64,000 bases of DNA from an uncultured Oscillospiraceae bacterium (GTDB taxonomy: Bacteria > Bacillota > Clostridia > Oscillospirales > Ruminococcaceae). The stretch's first letter is position 1, and each line of letters starts with the position of its first letter. This document shows, one piece after another, positions 51,437-61,119 of the stretch. The notes under the pieces are model-generated. The model searched no databases, was not told the origin of the DNA, and saw nothing but the letters and a program-made list of their open reading frames with translations. The translations under genes and the position numbers were made by a program. Location: positions 1 through 64,000 of the forward strand of contig UQGL01000004.1 of the NCBI GenBank assembly GCA_900540595.1, given 5' to 3'.

Positions 51437-54400
51437 AAACACCCCGAGACAATTTACCCACCTGCATGTGCATACCGAGTACAGCCTGCTGGACGGTGCC
51501 TGCCGCATTGACCGGATGTTTGACCGGCTCAAGGAGATGGGGCAGACGGCCTGTGCCATCACTGACCACGGTGTTATGTATGGCTGCGTTGCGTTTTTTG
51601 ACGCTGCCAAGGCGGCGGGCATCAAGCCGATCATCGGCTGTGAGGTCTATGTTGCGACCCGCACTCGCTTTGATAAGGTGAACCGCATTGACGGCAACAG
51701 CCACCTGATCCTGCTGTGCAAGAATGAGACCGGCTACAAAAATCTGATCAAGATGGTGTCCGCAGGCTTTACCGAGGGCTTTTACTCCAAGCCGCGCATT
51801 GATAAGGAGTTGCTTGCGCAGCATCATGAGGGACTTATCTGTCTGTCAGCCTGCCTTGCAGGCGAGATTCCCAGAGCGATTCTGGCAGGGGATTACGACC
51901 GTGCCAAGCAGACGGCGCTGTGGTATCGGGACCTTTTCGGCGAGGGCAACTACTACATTGAATTGCAGGATCACGGTCTGGAGGAGGATCGGGTCGTTCT
52001 GCCGCAGCTTATCCGCCTAGCGCGGGAAACCGGTATCCCGATGGCGGCAACCAACGATGCCCACTATATCACGAAGGAGGACGCCAAGATGCAGAGCATC
52101 CTGCTCTGCATCCAGACCGGCAAGACCATCAACGATGTGGATCGGATGGAATTTCAGACCGATGAGTTCTATCTGAAAAGCACCGATGAGATGTACGAGC
52201 TGTTCTCGATGGTGCCGGAGGCCTGCGAAAACACAAATAAAATCGCAGAGCAGTGCAACTTTGCGTTTACCTTCGGCGAGACAAAGCTGCCGTATTTCAA
52301 GGCCCCTGACGGCATGGAAAATCAGGCCTACTTTGAGAAGCTCTGTTGGGAAGGACTGGAGCGTCGTTACCCCGGGAAGGTGACCGACGCGCTGAAGGAA
52401 CGCCTGACCTATGAGATCAATGTCGTCAAGACGATGGGGTACACGAACTATTACCTCATCGTCTACGACTTCATCAATTATGCCAAAAGCCACGACATTC
52501 CCGTAGGGCCGGGGCGCGGCTCCGGTGCGGGCAGTCTGGCTGCCTACTGCGTTGGCATTACCGACATTGACCCCATCCGCTATAACCTGATTTTTGAACG
52601 CTTCCTGAATCCGGAGCGCGTCTCGATGCCCGACTTCGATGTCGATTTCTGCTACGAGCGCCGTCAGGAGGTCATCGACTATGTAAACGAGAAATACGGC
52701 CGCGACCATGTAGCCCAGATCGTGACCTTTGGCACGATGGCCGCCCGCGCTGCGGTGCGCGATGTGGGCCGTGTTATGGGCATGGGCTATCAGGATGTAG
52801 ATCGGGTGGCAAAGCTGATCCCAACGGATCTGAAAATGACGCTGAAAAAGGCGCTGGAGGTCAGCCCGGACCTGAAGGCGCTTTATGATGCTGACACGCA
52901 GGTCCATGACCTGATCGACACCTCGCTGAAGGTGGAGGGGATGCCGCGTCATGCGTCTACCCATGCGGCCGGTGTTGTCATTACCCGTGACCCTGCCACA
53001 GAATATGTGCCGCTTTCGACCAATGACGGTCTGCCTGTCACCCAGTTCAATATGGTGGAGATCGAGCGGCTGGGCCTTTTGAAGATGGACTTTCTGGGAC
53101 TGCGTACCCTGACGGTCATCCATGATACCGAGACGGCTGTGCGCCGCAAGCACCCTGATTTCCGCGTGGCAGGCATCGACTACGATGACCCTGACACCTA
53201 CGCGATGCTTGCCAGGGGTGAGACAGAGGGTATCTTCCAGCTCGAATCCACCGGCATGACGCAGGTGCTTGTCGGCATGCGCCCGAAAAACCTCGAGGAC
53301 ATTATCGCACTGATCTCGCTCTACCGTCCCGGCCCGATGGACTCCATCCCGACCTATCTGCGCAACCGCAAGGACCCCTCCAAGGTGTCCTACAAGACGC
53401 CCCAGATGGCCCATATTGTCGATGTCACAAACGGTGTTGTGATCTATCAGGAGCAGGTCATGCAGATCTGCCGCGAGCTGGCCGGCTTCAGCTTCGGGCA
53501 GGCTGATAATGTGCGCCGCGCCATGAGCAAGAAAAAGCTCAAGGTCATGGAGGCCGAGCGAGAGCATTTTGTGCATGGCTGCAAGGAGCCCGGAAAAGAA
53601 TGTGCAGGCTGCGTTGCCAACGGTGTGCCGGAAAATGTAGCAAATCAGATCTATGATGATATGATCAGCTTTGCGTCCTACGCCTTCAACAAATCCCACG
53701 CTGCCTGCTATGCCTATGTAGCGTTCCAGACGGCATACCTGAAATGCCATTATCCCCATGAGTTTATGGCGGCTCTGCTGACCAGCGTGCTGGATAACAC
53801 CTCCAAGGTCATTGAATACACCACCGAATGCCAGCGCCTTGGCATCAAGGTACAGCAGCCGGATATCAATATCTCCCGCGGCGGCTTTACGGCGGACGGC
53901 GATCTGATCCGCTTTGGCCTGAACGCAGTCAAGAGCGTGGGCCGCGGCCTGATCGATGCCGTTATCAAAGAACGCGCGCAGCGGCCCTACCGCAGCCTGT
54001 ACGACTTCTGCAAGCGGCTGCATGGCTCGGAGCTGAACCGCCGCGCCTTGGAAAATCTTATCAAGGCGGGTGCCTTTGATGCACTGGAGCCGACCCGGCG
54101 CGGTATGCTGGAAAGCGTGGAGGGCATCCTGAAAAGTGTGGAGACAGATGCCCGCCAGAATCTGGATGGGCAGATGGATCTGTTCGGCCTGATGAGCGGC
54201 GGCAATGAAAAGCCTGCCGATGATTATAAGGTGCCGGAACTGCCGGAATACGCCGCCTCCGAATTGCTGAAGATGGAAAAAGAGGTGTCCGGTCTGTACC
54301 TGTCCGGCCACCCGCTGGACGCCTACCGCAGTCAGATCGCTCAGGTGTCCACCTGTACGATCGCCCAGCTGCTGGGGGAGGATGCAAAGCAGTTCGACAA

Positions 54401-54965
54401 CCAGAATGTCACACTGGTCTGCACCATCGTAAGGAACAAGATCATGACCACGAAATCCAACACGCTGATGGCGTTTACGACCGTGGAGGATCTGACCGGC
54501 AGTATGGAACTGCTTGTATTCCCGCGCATTTTGGCAGAATGCCGCGCCGCCCTGCAGGAAAATGCAGTTGTGGTTGCGAGCGGCCGTGTTTCCGTCAAGG
54601 AGGACGAGGCGGCCCGCCTTATTGTGGAGGGCGTTCAGTCCATAGAGACTTATGACCCGGCACAGAGCTTCGGCCGCAACCGTGTGGAGCGCGTCAAGCG
54701 CGAGACGAGCGGGGGAGGGGCCGCCGGCTATTTCCTGACGGTGCCTGCGCGGGATTGCCCGCAGATGCATAAGGTGGAAAATCTGCTCTGCAACATTTTT
54801 GACGGGGGCACGGTAAAAGTTTATTTCCGCTTTCGGGATACGGGCAAGGCAATGCTGGCAAGGCACATGGCGGTGCGGGATGATCCGCTGCTGCGCGCAG
54901 AACTGGAGCGTATTTTGGGCAAGGACTGCGTAAAAATTCAAGATATTGAACAGTCTGCAAAATAA
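51429..54965 (+). CDS. dnaE: DNA polymerase III alpha subunit (DnaE type)
   Basis: A 1178-residue replicative polymerase. The PHP domain opens with THLHVHTEYSLLDGA, the polymerase core has GPGRGSGAGSLAAYC and the catalytic aspartates in PDFDVDF (about residues 402-408). A helix-hairpin-helix region (about 810-870) and an OB-fold (about 960-1070) follow, with a C-terminal tail of about 100 residues. ATG 51429 lies within the end of whiA. It is the DnaE form, not PolC. It polymerises DNA as part of the replisome; its exact partner (holA product) begins at 63176. Confidence 0.94.
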   Translation: MSENTPRQFTHLHVHTEYSLLDGACRIDRMFDRLKEMGQTACAITDHGVMYGCVAFFDAAKAAGIKPIIGCEVYVATRTRFDKVNRIDGNSHLILLCKNETGYKNLIKMVSAGFTEGFYSKPRIDKELLAQHHEGLICLSACLAGEIPRAILAGDYDRAKQTALWYRDLFGEGNYYIELQDHGLEEDRVVLPQLIRLARETGIPMAATNDAHYITKEDAKMQSILLCIQTGKTINDVDRMEFQTDEFYLKSTDEMYELFSMVPEACENTNKIAEQCNFAFTFGETKLPYFKAPDGMENQAYFEKLCWEGLERRYPGKVTDALKERLTYEINVVKTMGYTNYYLIVYDFINYAKSHDIPVGPGRGSGAGSLAAYCVGITDIDPIRYNLIFERFLNPERVSMPDFDVDFCYERRQEVIDYVNEKYGRDHVAQIVTFGTMAARAAVRDVGRVMGMGYQDVDRVAKLIPTDLKMTLKKALEVSPDLKALYDADTQVHDLIDTSLKVEGMPRHASTHAAGVVITRDPATEYVPLSTNDGLPVTQFNMVEIERLGLLKMDFLGLRTLTVIHDTETAVRRKHPDFRVAGIDYDDPDTYAMLARGETEGIFQLESTGMTQVLVGMRPKNLEDIIALISLYRPGPMDSIPTYLRNRKDPSKVSYKTPQMAHIVDVTNGVVIYQEQVMQICRELAGFSFGQADNVRRAMSKKKLKVMEAEREHFVHGCKEPGKECAGCVANGVPENVANQIYDDMISFASYAFNKSHAACYAYVAFQTAYLKCHYPHEFMAALLTSVLDNTSKVIEYTTECQRLGIKVQQPDINISRGGFTADGDLIRFGLNAVKSVGRGLIDAVIKERAQRPYRSLYDFCKRLHGSELNRRALENLIKAGAFDALEPTRRGMLESVEGILKSVETDARQNLDGQMDLFGLMSGGNEKPADDYKVPELPEYAASELLKMEKEVSGLYLSGHPLDAYRSQIAQVSTCTIAQLLGEDAKQFDNQNVTLVCTIVRNKIMTTKSNTLMAFTTVEDLTGSMELLVFPRILAECRAALQENAVVVASGRVSVKEDEAARLIVEGVQSIETYDPAQSFGRNRVERVKRETSGGGAAGYFLTVPARDCPQMHKVENLLCNIFDGGTVKVYFRFRDTGKAMLARHMAVRDDPLLRAELERILGKDCVKIQDIEQSAK

Positions 54966-55012
54966 ATCCATGTGTTTTGCGCGATTTATCCATAATTACC
55001 CGGGGCAAAGTG

Positions 55013-55021
55013 TGGTATAAT
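55013..55021 (+). promoter_or_regulatory. Extended -10 promoter of pfkA
   Basis: TGGTATAAT (55013-55021) precedes pfkA by about 110 bases; no good -35 is seen. The leader includes GCCTGAA/TTCAGGC arms near 55071-55096. Confidence 0.55.
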
Positions 55022-55131
55022 GTGGGTAGTCACGAGTTTGTTAAAAAATTATTATAACGTGATGACCACGCCTGAATAAAACATGATGTTTCAGGCGGGT
55101 CCATAGTTCCCGAATAGGAGGGGCTCGCTTT

Positions 55132-56106
55132 ATGGCTAAGGAAATCAAAACGATCGGTGTTCTCACCAGTGGCGGTGACGCACCCGGCATGAACGCTGCA
55201 GTGCGTGCGATTGTCCGTGCAGGCATCAGCAAGGGATACCGCATGATGGGTATCCAGCGTGGTTATAACGGCCTGATCAACGGCGAAGTGTATGAGATGA
55301 ATGTGCGCAGCGTGTCCGAGATCATCCATCGCGGCGGCACGATCCTGTACACGGCGCGTTGCCTTGAATTCAAAACGAAGGAAGGTCAGGCGAAGGGCCT
55401 TGCCCGTTGCAAGGAGCTGGGCATTGACGCACTGGTCGTCATTGGCGGTGACGGCTCCTTCATGGGCGCCCGTGCGCTGGCAAATCAGGGGATTCCCTGC
55501 ATCGGCTTGCCCGGCACCATTGACAATGATATTGCCTGCAGTGAGTATACCATCGGCTATGACACGGCTATGAATACCGCTGTCGAGGCCATTGATAAGC
55601 TGCGTGATACCACCCAGAGCCATGACCGCTGCAGTGTGGTCGAGGTCATGGGCCATCACGCGGGTTATATCGCCCTGAATGTCGGCATTGCGACCGGCGC
55701 TGTGGCGGTTCTGCTGCCGGAGATTCCGTTTGATTTTGAGCGCGACATTCTTGACCGCATGCGCCAGACGCAGGTCACCGGCAAAAAACACTTCATCATC
55801 ATTGTCTCTGAGGGCGTTATTGATGCCAACGAGCTGGCAAACCAGATTCAGGCAGCTACCGGCGTTGACTCCCGCGCTACGGTTCTGGGCCATATTCAGC
55901 GCGGCGGCTCTCCGACGGTCCGCGACCGTGTGAATGCGTCCCTGATGGGCTATCACGCCATCGACCTGCTGGACAAGGGCATCTACAACCGTGTGGTTGC
56001 TGTTTCCGGTGACAAGATCGTTGACTATGATGTCAATGTCGCGCTGTCCATGCACAAGACCATCGACCGTGACATGATCGAGATCGCCAACACGATTTCC
56101 ATCTGA
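55132..56106 (+). CDS. pfkA: ATP-dependent 6-phosphofructokinase
   Basis: A 324-residue enzyme that phosphorylates fructose-6-phosphate to the 1,6-bisphosphate, the committed step of glycolysis. Signature segments: LTSGGDAPGMNAAVRA (nucleotide site), GGDGSF, LPGTIDNDI with the catalytic aspartate, VEVMGHHAG, and LGHIQRGGSPTVRDR. ATG 55132 follows AGGAGGGGCTCGCTTT. The TIDND motif marks the ATP-type. It has its own promoter and terminator, downstream of dnaE. Confidence 0.96.
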   Translation: MAKEIKTIGVLTSGGDAPGMNAAVRAIVRAGISKGYRMMGIQRGYNGLINGEVYEMNVRSVSEIIHRGGTILYTARCLEFKTKEGQAKGLARCKELGIDALVVIGGDGSFMGARALANQGIPCIGLPGTIDNDIACSEYTIGYDTAMNTAVEAIDKLRDTTQSHDRCSVVEVMGHHAGYIALNVGIATGAVAVLLPEIPFDFERDILDRMRQTQVTGKKHFIIIVSEGVIDANELANQIQAATGVDSRATVLGHIQRGGSPTVRDRVNASLMGYHAIDLLDKGIYNRVVAVSGDKIVDYDVNVALSMHKTIDRDMIEIANTISI

Positions 56107-56116
56107 CGAATCTTTA

Positions 56117-56154
56117 CAGAGCCGTACTCCGAATAGAGTACGGCTCTGTTTTTT
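56117..56154 (+). terminator. Terminator after pfkA
   Basis: CAGAGCCGTACTC (56117-56129) and GAGTACGGCTCTG (56136-56148), followed by TTTTTT. Confidence 0.93.
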
Positions 56155-56218
56155 GCAAGAACCGAAAAATGGGCAGGCAAAAAGCAAGGAAAAATATAAA
56201 GTTTTTTGCAAAAACCTG

Positions 56219-56247
56219 TTGACAATCCATGACAGCTTTGCTATAAT
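56219..56247 (+). promoter_or_regulatory. Consensus promoter of tRNA-Ala
   Basis: TTGACA (56219-56224), exactly 17 bases, TATAAT (56242-56247): a perfect sigma-A promoter 45 bases before the tRNA. Confidence 0.9.
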
Positions 56248-56291
56248 AACAACCGTTGTCAGAAGCAAACGGCACTGACGGCGGCCAGCAT

Positions 56292-56367
<76 letters not shown>

Positions 56368-56368
56368 C

Positions 56369-56404
56369 AACGACCCGACAGAGATTTCTGTCGGGTCGTT
56401 TTTG
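56369..56404 (+). terminator. Terminator after tRNA-Ala
   Basis: AACGACCCGACAGA (56369-56382) and TCTGTCGGGTCGTT (56387-56400), followed by TTTTG. Confidence 0.93.
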
Positions 56405-56405
56405 T

Positions 56406-57095
56406 TTATTTCGCGCGGCAGGCAAAAAAACCATCGCCCTTGTCGCAGGCGGCATAGAACACCTCGCTGCGCTGTCCGATGCCTTCTGCGTGAAGGCGGG
56501 CATCGAGCCATCGCTCATCGCGTCCGGCTGCCCGCAGATTGTCCTGCATAAGCTGTCCATCAATGATAAGGTCATACCAGGCACTGGCGGCAGCAGGATG
56601 AAGCTGCATATCCTCCGGTGTCAGGGGACGGACGCGGCTTTTGGGCAAAAAGCTGATCTGTCCGTTGGTTTCCAGAATCGCGGTCTCGATCTCGTTGGGG
56701 TCAAAGTATCCGGCCACACGGGCCTGGCCGAGAAATTCATTCAGGTCGATGGCGCAACGCTGCAGGTTGGCTTTTAAAATCGTGCCGCTGTCCATCAGAA
56801 TCAGGCTGCGCCCGCTCCAAAAGCTGCGCATCCGGTTGCTTTTGCAGGCACTGTAGTGGACGAGCCATGTCACAACACCGTATACGATCAGCGCGGAGAA
56901 GGGGCGCAGCCATTGCTCGAGATTTGTAGCAAGCTCCGCACCGATGGACCCCACAGTGACGGCATTCAGATAGTCGAACGGACTCATCTGGGCAATCTGT
57001 CGCTTGCCGCCCGCGCGGGTAAAAATGAACATGGCGGCCAAAGAGAGCAGGCTCGTCAGCACGACCTGCCCGATCTCTGTAAAAATGTCAGACAT
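56406..57095 (-). CDS. DUF421 (YetF-like) membrane protein
   Basis: ATG 57095 on the minus strand follows AGGAGGGTG. The 229-residue protein has three hydrophobic helices in the first 85 residues (SLLSLAAMFIFTRAGGKRQIAQMSPFDYLNAVTVGSIGA is the conserved core) and a soluble domain (about 90-190) of the YetF/DUF421 type with PLILMDSG-like strand SLILMDSGTILKANL. The function of this family is not established. It is divergent from the alaS promoter at 57156 and runs toward the tRNA-Ala terminator. Confidence 0.85.
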   Translation of the reverse strand: MSDIFTEIGQVVLTSLLSLAAMFIFTRAGGKRQIAQMSPFDYLNAVTVGSIGAELATNLEQWLRPFSALIVYGVVTWLVHYSACKSNRMRSFWSGRSLILMDSGTILKANLQRCAIDLNEFLGQARVAGYFDPNEIETAILETNGQISFLPKSRVRPLTPEDMQLHPAAASAWYDLIIDGQLMQDNLRAAGRDERWLDARLHAEGIGQRSEVFYAACDKGDGFFACRAK

Positions 57096-57155
57096 AAAAA
57101 CACACCCTCCTGCGGGTAGCTTTTGCGCAGTTGCGCTTTTTTATACGGAAAACCG

Positions 57156-57184
57156 TTGACAAGACGGGCAAAACGGCATATAAT
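57156..57184 (+). promoter_or_regulatory. Promoter of the alaS T-box leader
   Basis: TTGACA (57156-57161), 17-base spacer, TATAAT (57179-57184). The transcript should begin near 57191. Confidence 0.9.
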
Positions 57185-57190
57185 AAGCCT

Positions 57191-57440
57191 GTAAAAGGAA
57201 AAATAGCGATGAAAGGGCCAATGCCGCCTCTCCGCTTCTTAGAGAGAAAACCGCACGGTGCAAGGTTTTCAGCGTGAGTACGGCAGAGCCACCCCGGAGC
57301 TTTCGGCGTAGAGCTGAGCGTACCTGCGGCGTTAACGCAGACACAAAGCGGCGGTGCGCAGTGCGTATCGCAAACTGGGTGGTACCACGGAAGCATAACA
57401 GCCTTCGTCCCTGCAGTGGGGCGTGGGCTGTATTTTTTGT
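57191..57440 (+). promoter_or_regulatory. T-box riboswitch for alanine
   Basis: The conserved T-box AACTGGGTGGTACCACGG is at 57373-57390. Stem I spans about 57210-57330, with AGAGAG and a GGTGCAAGG-type distal part. The specifier is read as GCC at 57288-57290, followed by ACC and GGAGC as in other leaders, so the sensor is tRNA-Ala with anticodon GGC. The terminator uses ACAGCC (57398-57403) and GGCTGT (57426-57431) with TTTTTT after it. Uncharged tRNA would favour the antiterminator and alaS expression. Confidence 0.93.
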
Positions 57441-57481
57441 GGCGGCGCGATCGCAATTTTATGGATGGGAGAACAATACCT

Positions 57482-60142
57482 ATGCAATGGACCGGATTGA
57501 ACGAACTGCGTGAGAAGTACCTGCACTATTTTGAGACGAAGGATCATCTGCGCCTGGGCAGCTTCCCGCTGGTGCCGAAGGATGACCCCAGCCTGCTGCT
57601 GATCAACAGCGGCATGGCCCCTATGAAAAAGTGGTTCCTTGGTCAGGAGGAGCCGCCGCGCCATCGCGTGACTACCTGCCAGAAGTGCATCCGCACCCCG
57701 GATATTGAGCGTGTCGGCATCACGGCCCGCCATGGCTGCTTCTTTGAGATGCTGGGCAACTTCAGCTTCCAGGACTACTTCAAGAAGGAAGTTATTCCTT
57801 GGGCATGGGAGTTCCTGACCAAGGAGCTGGAGATTCCCGCTGACCGCCTGTATATTTCCGTGTATCAGGAGGATGACGAGGCTTACGACATCTGGACGAA
57901 GCAGGTCGGCATCCCCGAGGATCACATGGTCCGTCTGGGCAAGGAGGATAACTTCTGGGAGCATGGCTCCGGCCCCTGCGGCCCTTGCTCGGAGATTTAC
58001 TTTGACCGCGGCCTGAAGTACGGCTGCGGCAAGCCCACCTGCGGTGTCGGCTGTGACTGCGACCGCTTCATGGAGATCTGGAACCTTGTGTTCAGCCAGT
58101 ACGATGCTGACGGCAAGGGCAACTATGAGCTGCTGGCCAGACCCAACATTGATACCGGCATGGGTCTGGAGCGTCTGGCCGTTGTCATGCAGGATGTCAA
58201 CAACCTGTTTGAGGTCGATACCGTTGCCGCTGTTCTGCACCATGTGGAGCGCATTGCAGGCAAGAAGTACGGCGAGGACGAGAAGGATGACATTTCCATC
58301 CGCGTCATCACCGACCACATCCGCGCCACGGTCTTTATGGCATCCGATGGCATCCTGCCCTCCAACGAGGGCCGCGGCTATGTTATGCGCCGTCTGCTGC
58401 GCCGCGCTGCGCGCCATGGCCGTATGCTGGGCATCGACCGCCCGTTCCTGACCGAGTTGGTAGACACGGTTATCGAATCCAGCGAGGCAGGCTACCCCGA
58501 GCTGCGCGAGCATGAGTCCTATATCAAGAAGGTCATCGGTACCGAGGAGCAGCGTTTCGGCCGTACCATTGATGCCGGTCTGAGCATTCTGAACGGCATG
58601 ATGGGCCGCCTGAAGGAGGCGCATGAGAAGGTTCTGTCCGGCGTTGAGGCCTTCAAGCTGAATGACACTTTCGGCTTCCCCCTCGATCTGACCCGTGAGA
58701 TTGCTGCGGAGGCCGGCCTTGCAGTCGATGAGGCAGCCTTCCATATTGAGATGACCAAGCAGCGTGAGCGCGCCCGCGCCGAGCGTCTGGCAAAGGATAT
58801 TTCCGGCTGGAGCGCCGACCTGTTCGGCGAGCTGACGGCAGAGCCTACCCGCTTTGACGGCTACGAGACGCTGAGCGAGAAGGCCAAGGTGCTGGCACTG
58901 TCCGACGGTGAGGAGCTTGTGGACGCCATTGCCACCGATGAAGCCGGCGAGGTCAAGGAGGGCGTGCTTGTCGTACTGGACAAGACCCCGTTCTATGCCG
59001 AGATGGGCGGTCAGGTCGCAGACCACGGCTACCTTGTCAGCGGTGATGCCAAGCTGAAGGTCACGCAGGTCAAAAAGACCCCGAAGGGCTACTTTGTCCA
59101 TACCTGCGAGCTGCTGGACGGCACCATCCATGTTGAGGATGAGGTCACTGCCTCTGTGGACGAGAAGCGCCGCGCCGCTATCTGCCGCAACCACACGGCT
59201 ACCCACCTGCTGCAGAAGGCTTTGCGCGAGGTTCTGGGCGAGCATGTCCATCAGGCCGGCAGCTATCAGGATGACCGCCTGACCCACTTTGACTTTACCC
59301 ATTTCAGCGCTGTGACCCCCGCCGAGCTGGCCGAGGTCGAGCGCCGCGTGAATGAGAAGATCTACGAGGCCCTGCCCGTCACTGTGAAGAACCTGCCCAT
59401 TGAGGAAGCTAAGAAGATGGGCGCTATGGCACTGTTCGGTGAGAAGTACGGCAATGTCGTCCGTGTTGTCGATGCAGGCGGCTGGAGCACGGAGTTCTGC
59501 GGCGGCACCCATGTGACCAACACCGCACAGATCGGCTGCTTCAAGATCCTGAGCGAATCCAGCGTGGCCGCCGGTATCCGCCGTGTCGAGGCTACCACCG
59601 CCTTCGGTGTGCTCGACCTGCTGGATGACCGCACCGAGACGCTGGCCAAGACGGCGGTTGCCCTGAAGGCCAACAACCTCAAGGATGCTCCGGCCCGCGC
59701 TGAGGCTCTGGCCGCTGAGCTGAAGGAAACTGCCAAGCAGCTGGATATCCTCAAGGCACAGGTTGCTGCCTCCAAGATCGACGGTCTGTTTGAGGATGCC
59801 GCCGATGTGGACGGCGTGCGCATCGTTTCTGCCTATCTGACCGGTACCGGTGCCGATACCCTGCGCGATATGGTCGATAAGGTCCGCGACAAGGCCCCCA
59901 ACGCCGTGACGGTTCTGATCGGCAGCGATGGTGCCAAGACGATGATGGCTGTCGGTGTTTCCAAGAATGCCATGGCCCGCGGCCTGAAGGCCGGCGCTCT
60001 CGTTAAGAAGATCGCTGCCATCGCAGGCGGTAACGGCGGCGGCAAGCCGGACTTTGCAATGGCCGGTATCCGCGATGCCTCCAAGATCGATGAGGCGCTG
60101 AACGCTGTGCCGGAGATCGTCAAGACCGAGATGAACCATTGA
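57482..60142 (+). CDS. alaS: Alanyl-tRNA synthetase
   Basis: ATG 57482 (GGGAGAA upstream) begins MQWTGLNELREKYLHYFETKDH. The 886-residue class II synthetase has motif-2 region HRVTTCQKCIRTPDIERVG, the class II ATP core and the editing domain with HTATH (H571, H575) and CGGTHV (C673, H677), and a C-terminal C-Ala domain with a conserved Gly-rich GGNGGGKPDFAMAG. It charges tRNA-Ala and edits Ser/Gly mischarging. Expression is expected to follow the T-box leader. Confidence 0.97.
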   Translation: MQWTGLNELREKYLHYFETKDHLRLGSFPLVPKDDPSLLLINSGMAPMKKWFLGQEEPPRHRVTTCQKCIRTPDIERVGITARHGCFFEMLGNFSFQDYFKKEVIPWAWEFLTKELEIPADRLYISVYQEDDEAYDIWTKQVGIPEDHMVRLGKEDNFWEHGSGPCGPCSEIYFDRGLKYGCGKPTCGVGCDCDRFMEIWNLVFSQYDADGKGNYELLARPNIDTGMGLERLAVVMQDVNNLFEVDTVAAVLHHVERIAGKKYGEDEKDDISIRVITDHIRATVFMASDGILPSNEGRGYVMRRLLRRAARHGRMLGIDRPFLTELVDTVIESSEAGYPELREHESYIKKVIGTEEQRFGRTIDAGLSILNGMMGRLKEAHEKVLSGVEAFKLNDTFGFPLDLTREIAAEAGLAVDEAAFHIEMTKQRERARAERLAKDISGWSADLFGELTAEPTRFDGYETLSEKAKVLALSDGEELVDAIATDEAGEVKEGVLVVLDKTPFYAEMGGQVADHGYLVSGDAKLKVTQVKKTPKGYFVHTCELLDGTIHVEDEVTASVDEKRRAAICRNHTATHLLQKALREVLGEHVHQAGSYQDDRLTHFDFTHFSAVTPAELAEVERRVNEKIYEALPVTVKNLPIEEAKKMGAMALFGEKYGNVVRVVDAGGWSTEFCGGTHVTNTAQIGCFKILSESSVAAGIRRVEATTAFGVLDLLDDRTETLAKTAVALKANNLKDAPARAEALAAELKETAKQLDILKAQVAASKIDGLFEDAADVDGVRIVSAYLTGTGADTLRDMVDKVRDKAPNAVTVLIGSDGAKTMMAVGVSKNAMARGLKAGALVKKIAAIAGGNGGGKPDFAMAGIRDASKIDEALNAVPEIVKTEMNH

Positions 60143-60182
60143 TCTGGTTCTCATAAAATACAATGCAAAGGAGGGATTCCGG

Positions 60183-60527
60183 ATGGAGGATTGTCTGTTT
60201 TGTAAGATTGCCGCAGGCAAGATCCCCTCAAACAAATTGTATGAGGATGACACCCTGCTGGCCTTCTACGACATCGACCCGCAGGCCCCTGTGCATTTCC
60301 TTGTCATCCCGAAGCGCCACATTGCGTCTGCTGCGGCGCTGACGGAGGATGATGCTGCCCTGCTGGGCCATATCTATGCCGTGATTGCGCAGCTTTGCCG
60401 CAAGCTGGGTGTGGATGAGAGTGGCTACCGCGTTGTCACCAATGTGGGTGAGGACGGCGGCCAGAGCGTGAAGCACCTGCACTTTCATGTGCTGGCCAAG
60501 CGCAGCCTCGCTTGGCCTCCGGGCTGA
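60183..60527 (+). CDS. HIT-family hydrolase (HinT-like)
   Basis: A 114-residue protein with the histidine triad HLHFHVL (98-104), an N-terminal CLFCKI and a C-terminal WPPG. Such proteins hydrolyse purine nucleoside phosphoramidates or related nucleotides. ATG 60183 follows AAGGAGGGATTCCGG. It sits 40 bases after alaS, so they may share a transcript; HIT genes near aminoacyl-tRNA genes fit the known release of aminoacyl-AMP-type compounds. Confidence 0.92.
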   Translation: MEDCLFCKIAAGKIPSNKLYEDDTLLAFYDIDPQAPVHFLVIPKRHIASAAALTEDDAALLGHIYAVIAQLCRKLGVDESGYRVVTNVGEDGGQSVKHLHFHVLAKRSLAWPPG

Positions 60528-60576
60528 TGGCGAAGGCTGCAGCGCATTTGTAAAAGTAAGGAGAGGTAAAACCACC

Positions 60577-61116
60577 ATGGCAGATACCTATACATTGCAT
60601 ATCGCGGGCCTGACCCGTGAACTGCCCATCTGCAAGGTCAATGATCACCTGGACATTGCTGCTTTTATCATGTTCAGCGATGTGGAGCTGACCGAGGCCT
60701 GCGCCGCTGCTCTGCTAAAAAAGGCGCCGGAGTTTGATGTGATCCTGACCGCCGAGGCCAAGGGTATCCCTCTGGCCTATGAAATGGCACGCCAGAGCGG
60801 CAAATACTGGATCCCGGCGCGCAAAGGCCCGAAGCTGTATATGCGTGAGCCGGTCATCATCGAGGATCAGTCCATCACGACTGCCGGTAAGCAGACGCTG
60901 GTCATCGACAAGAAGGACATCGAGTATATGGATGGCAAGCGCATCCTGATCGTGGATGATGTCATCTCCACCGGCGGCTCTCTGCACGCGCTGGAGACGC
61001 TGGCGGCCAAGAGCACCGGCACCGTTGTGGGCTGCTGTGCCGCTTTGGCGGAGGGTGATGCCGCCAAGCGCACCGACATCTTCTTTCTGGAGCCGCTGCC
61101 GCTCTTCCTGCACTAA
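60577..61116 (+). CDS. Phosphoribosyltransferase (adenine PRTase-like)
   Basis: ATG 60577 follows AAGGAGAGGTAAAACCACC. The 179-residue protein has the PRPP-binding motif ILIVDDVISTGGS (123-135) and an N-terminal TAEAKGIPLAYEMAR segment like those of adenine and xanthine phosphoribosyltransferases. It transfers ribose-5-phosphate from PRPP to a purine base (probably), for salvage or signalling. Base specificity cannot be assigned with confidence. It is 3 bases before comEC. Confidence 0.85.
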   Translation: MADTYTLHIAGLTRELPICKVNDHLDIAAFIMFSDVELTEACAAALLKKAPEFDVILTAEAKGIPLAYEMARQSGKYWIPARKGPKLYMREPVIIEDQSITTAGKQTLVIDKKDIEYMDGKRILIVDDVISTGGSLHALETLAAKSTGTVVGCCAALAEGDAAKRTDIFFLEPLPLFLH

Positions 61117-61119
61117 GCA

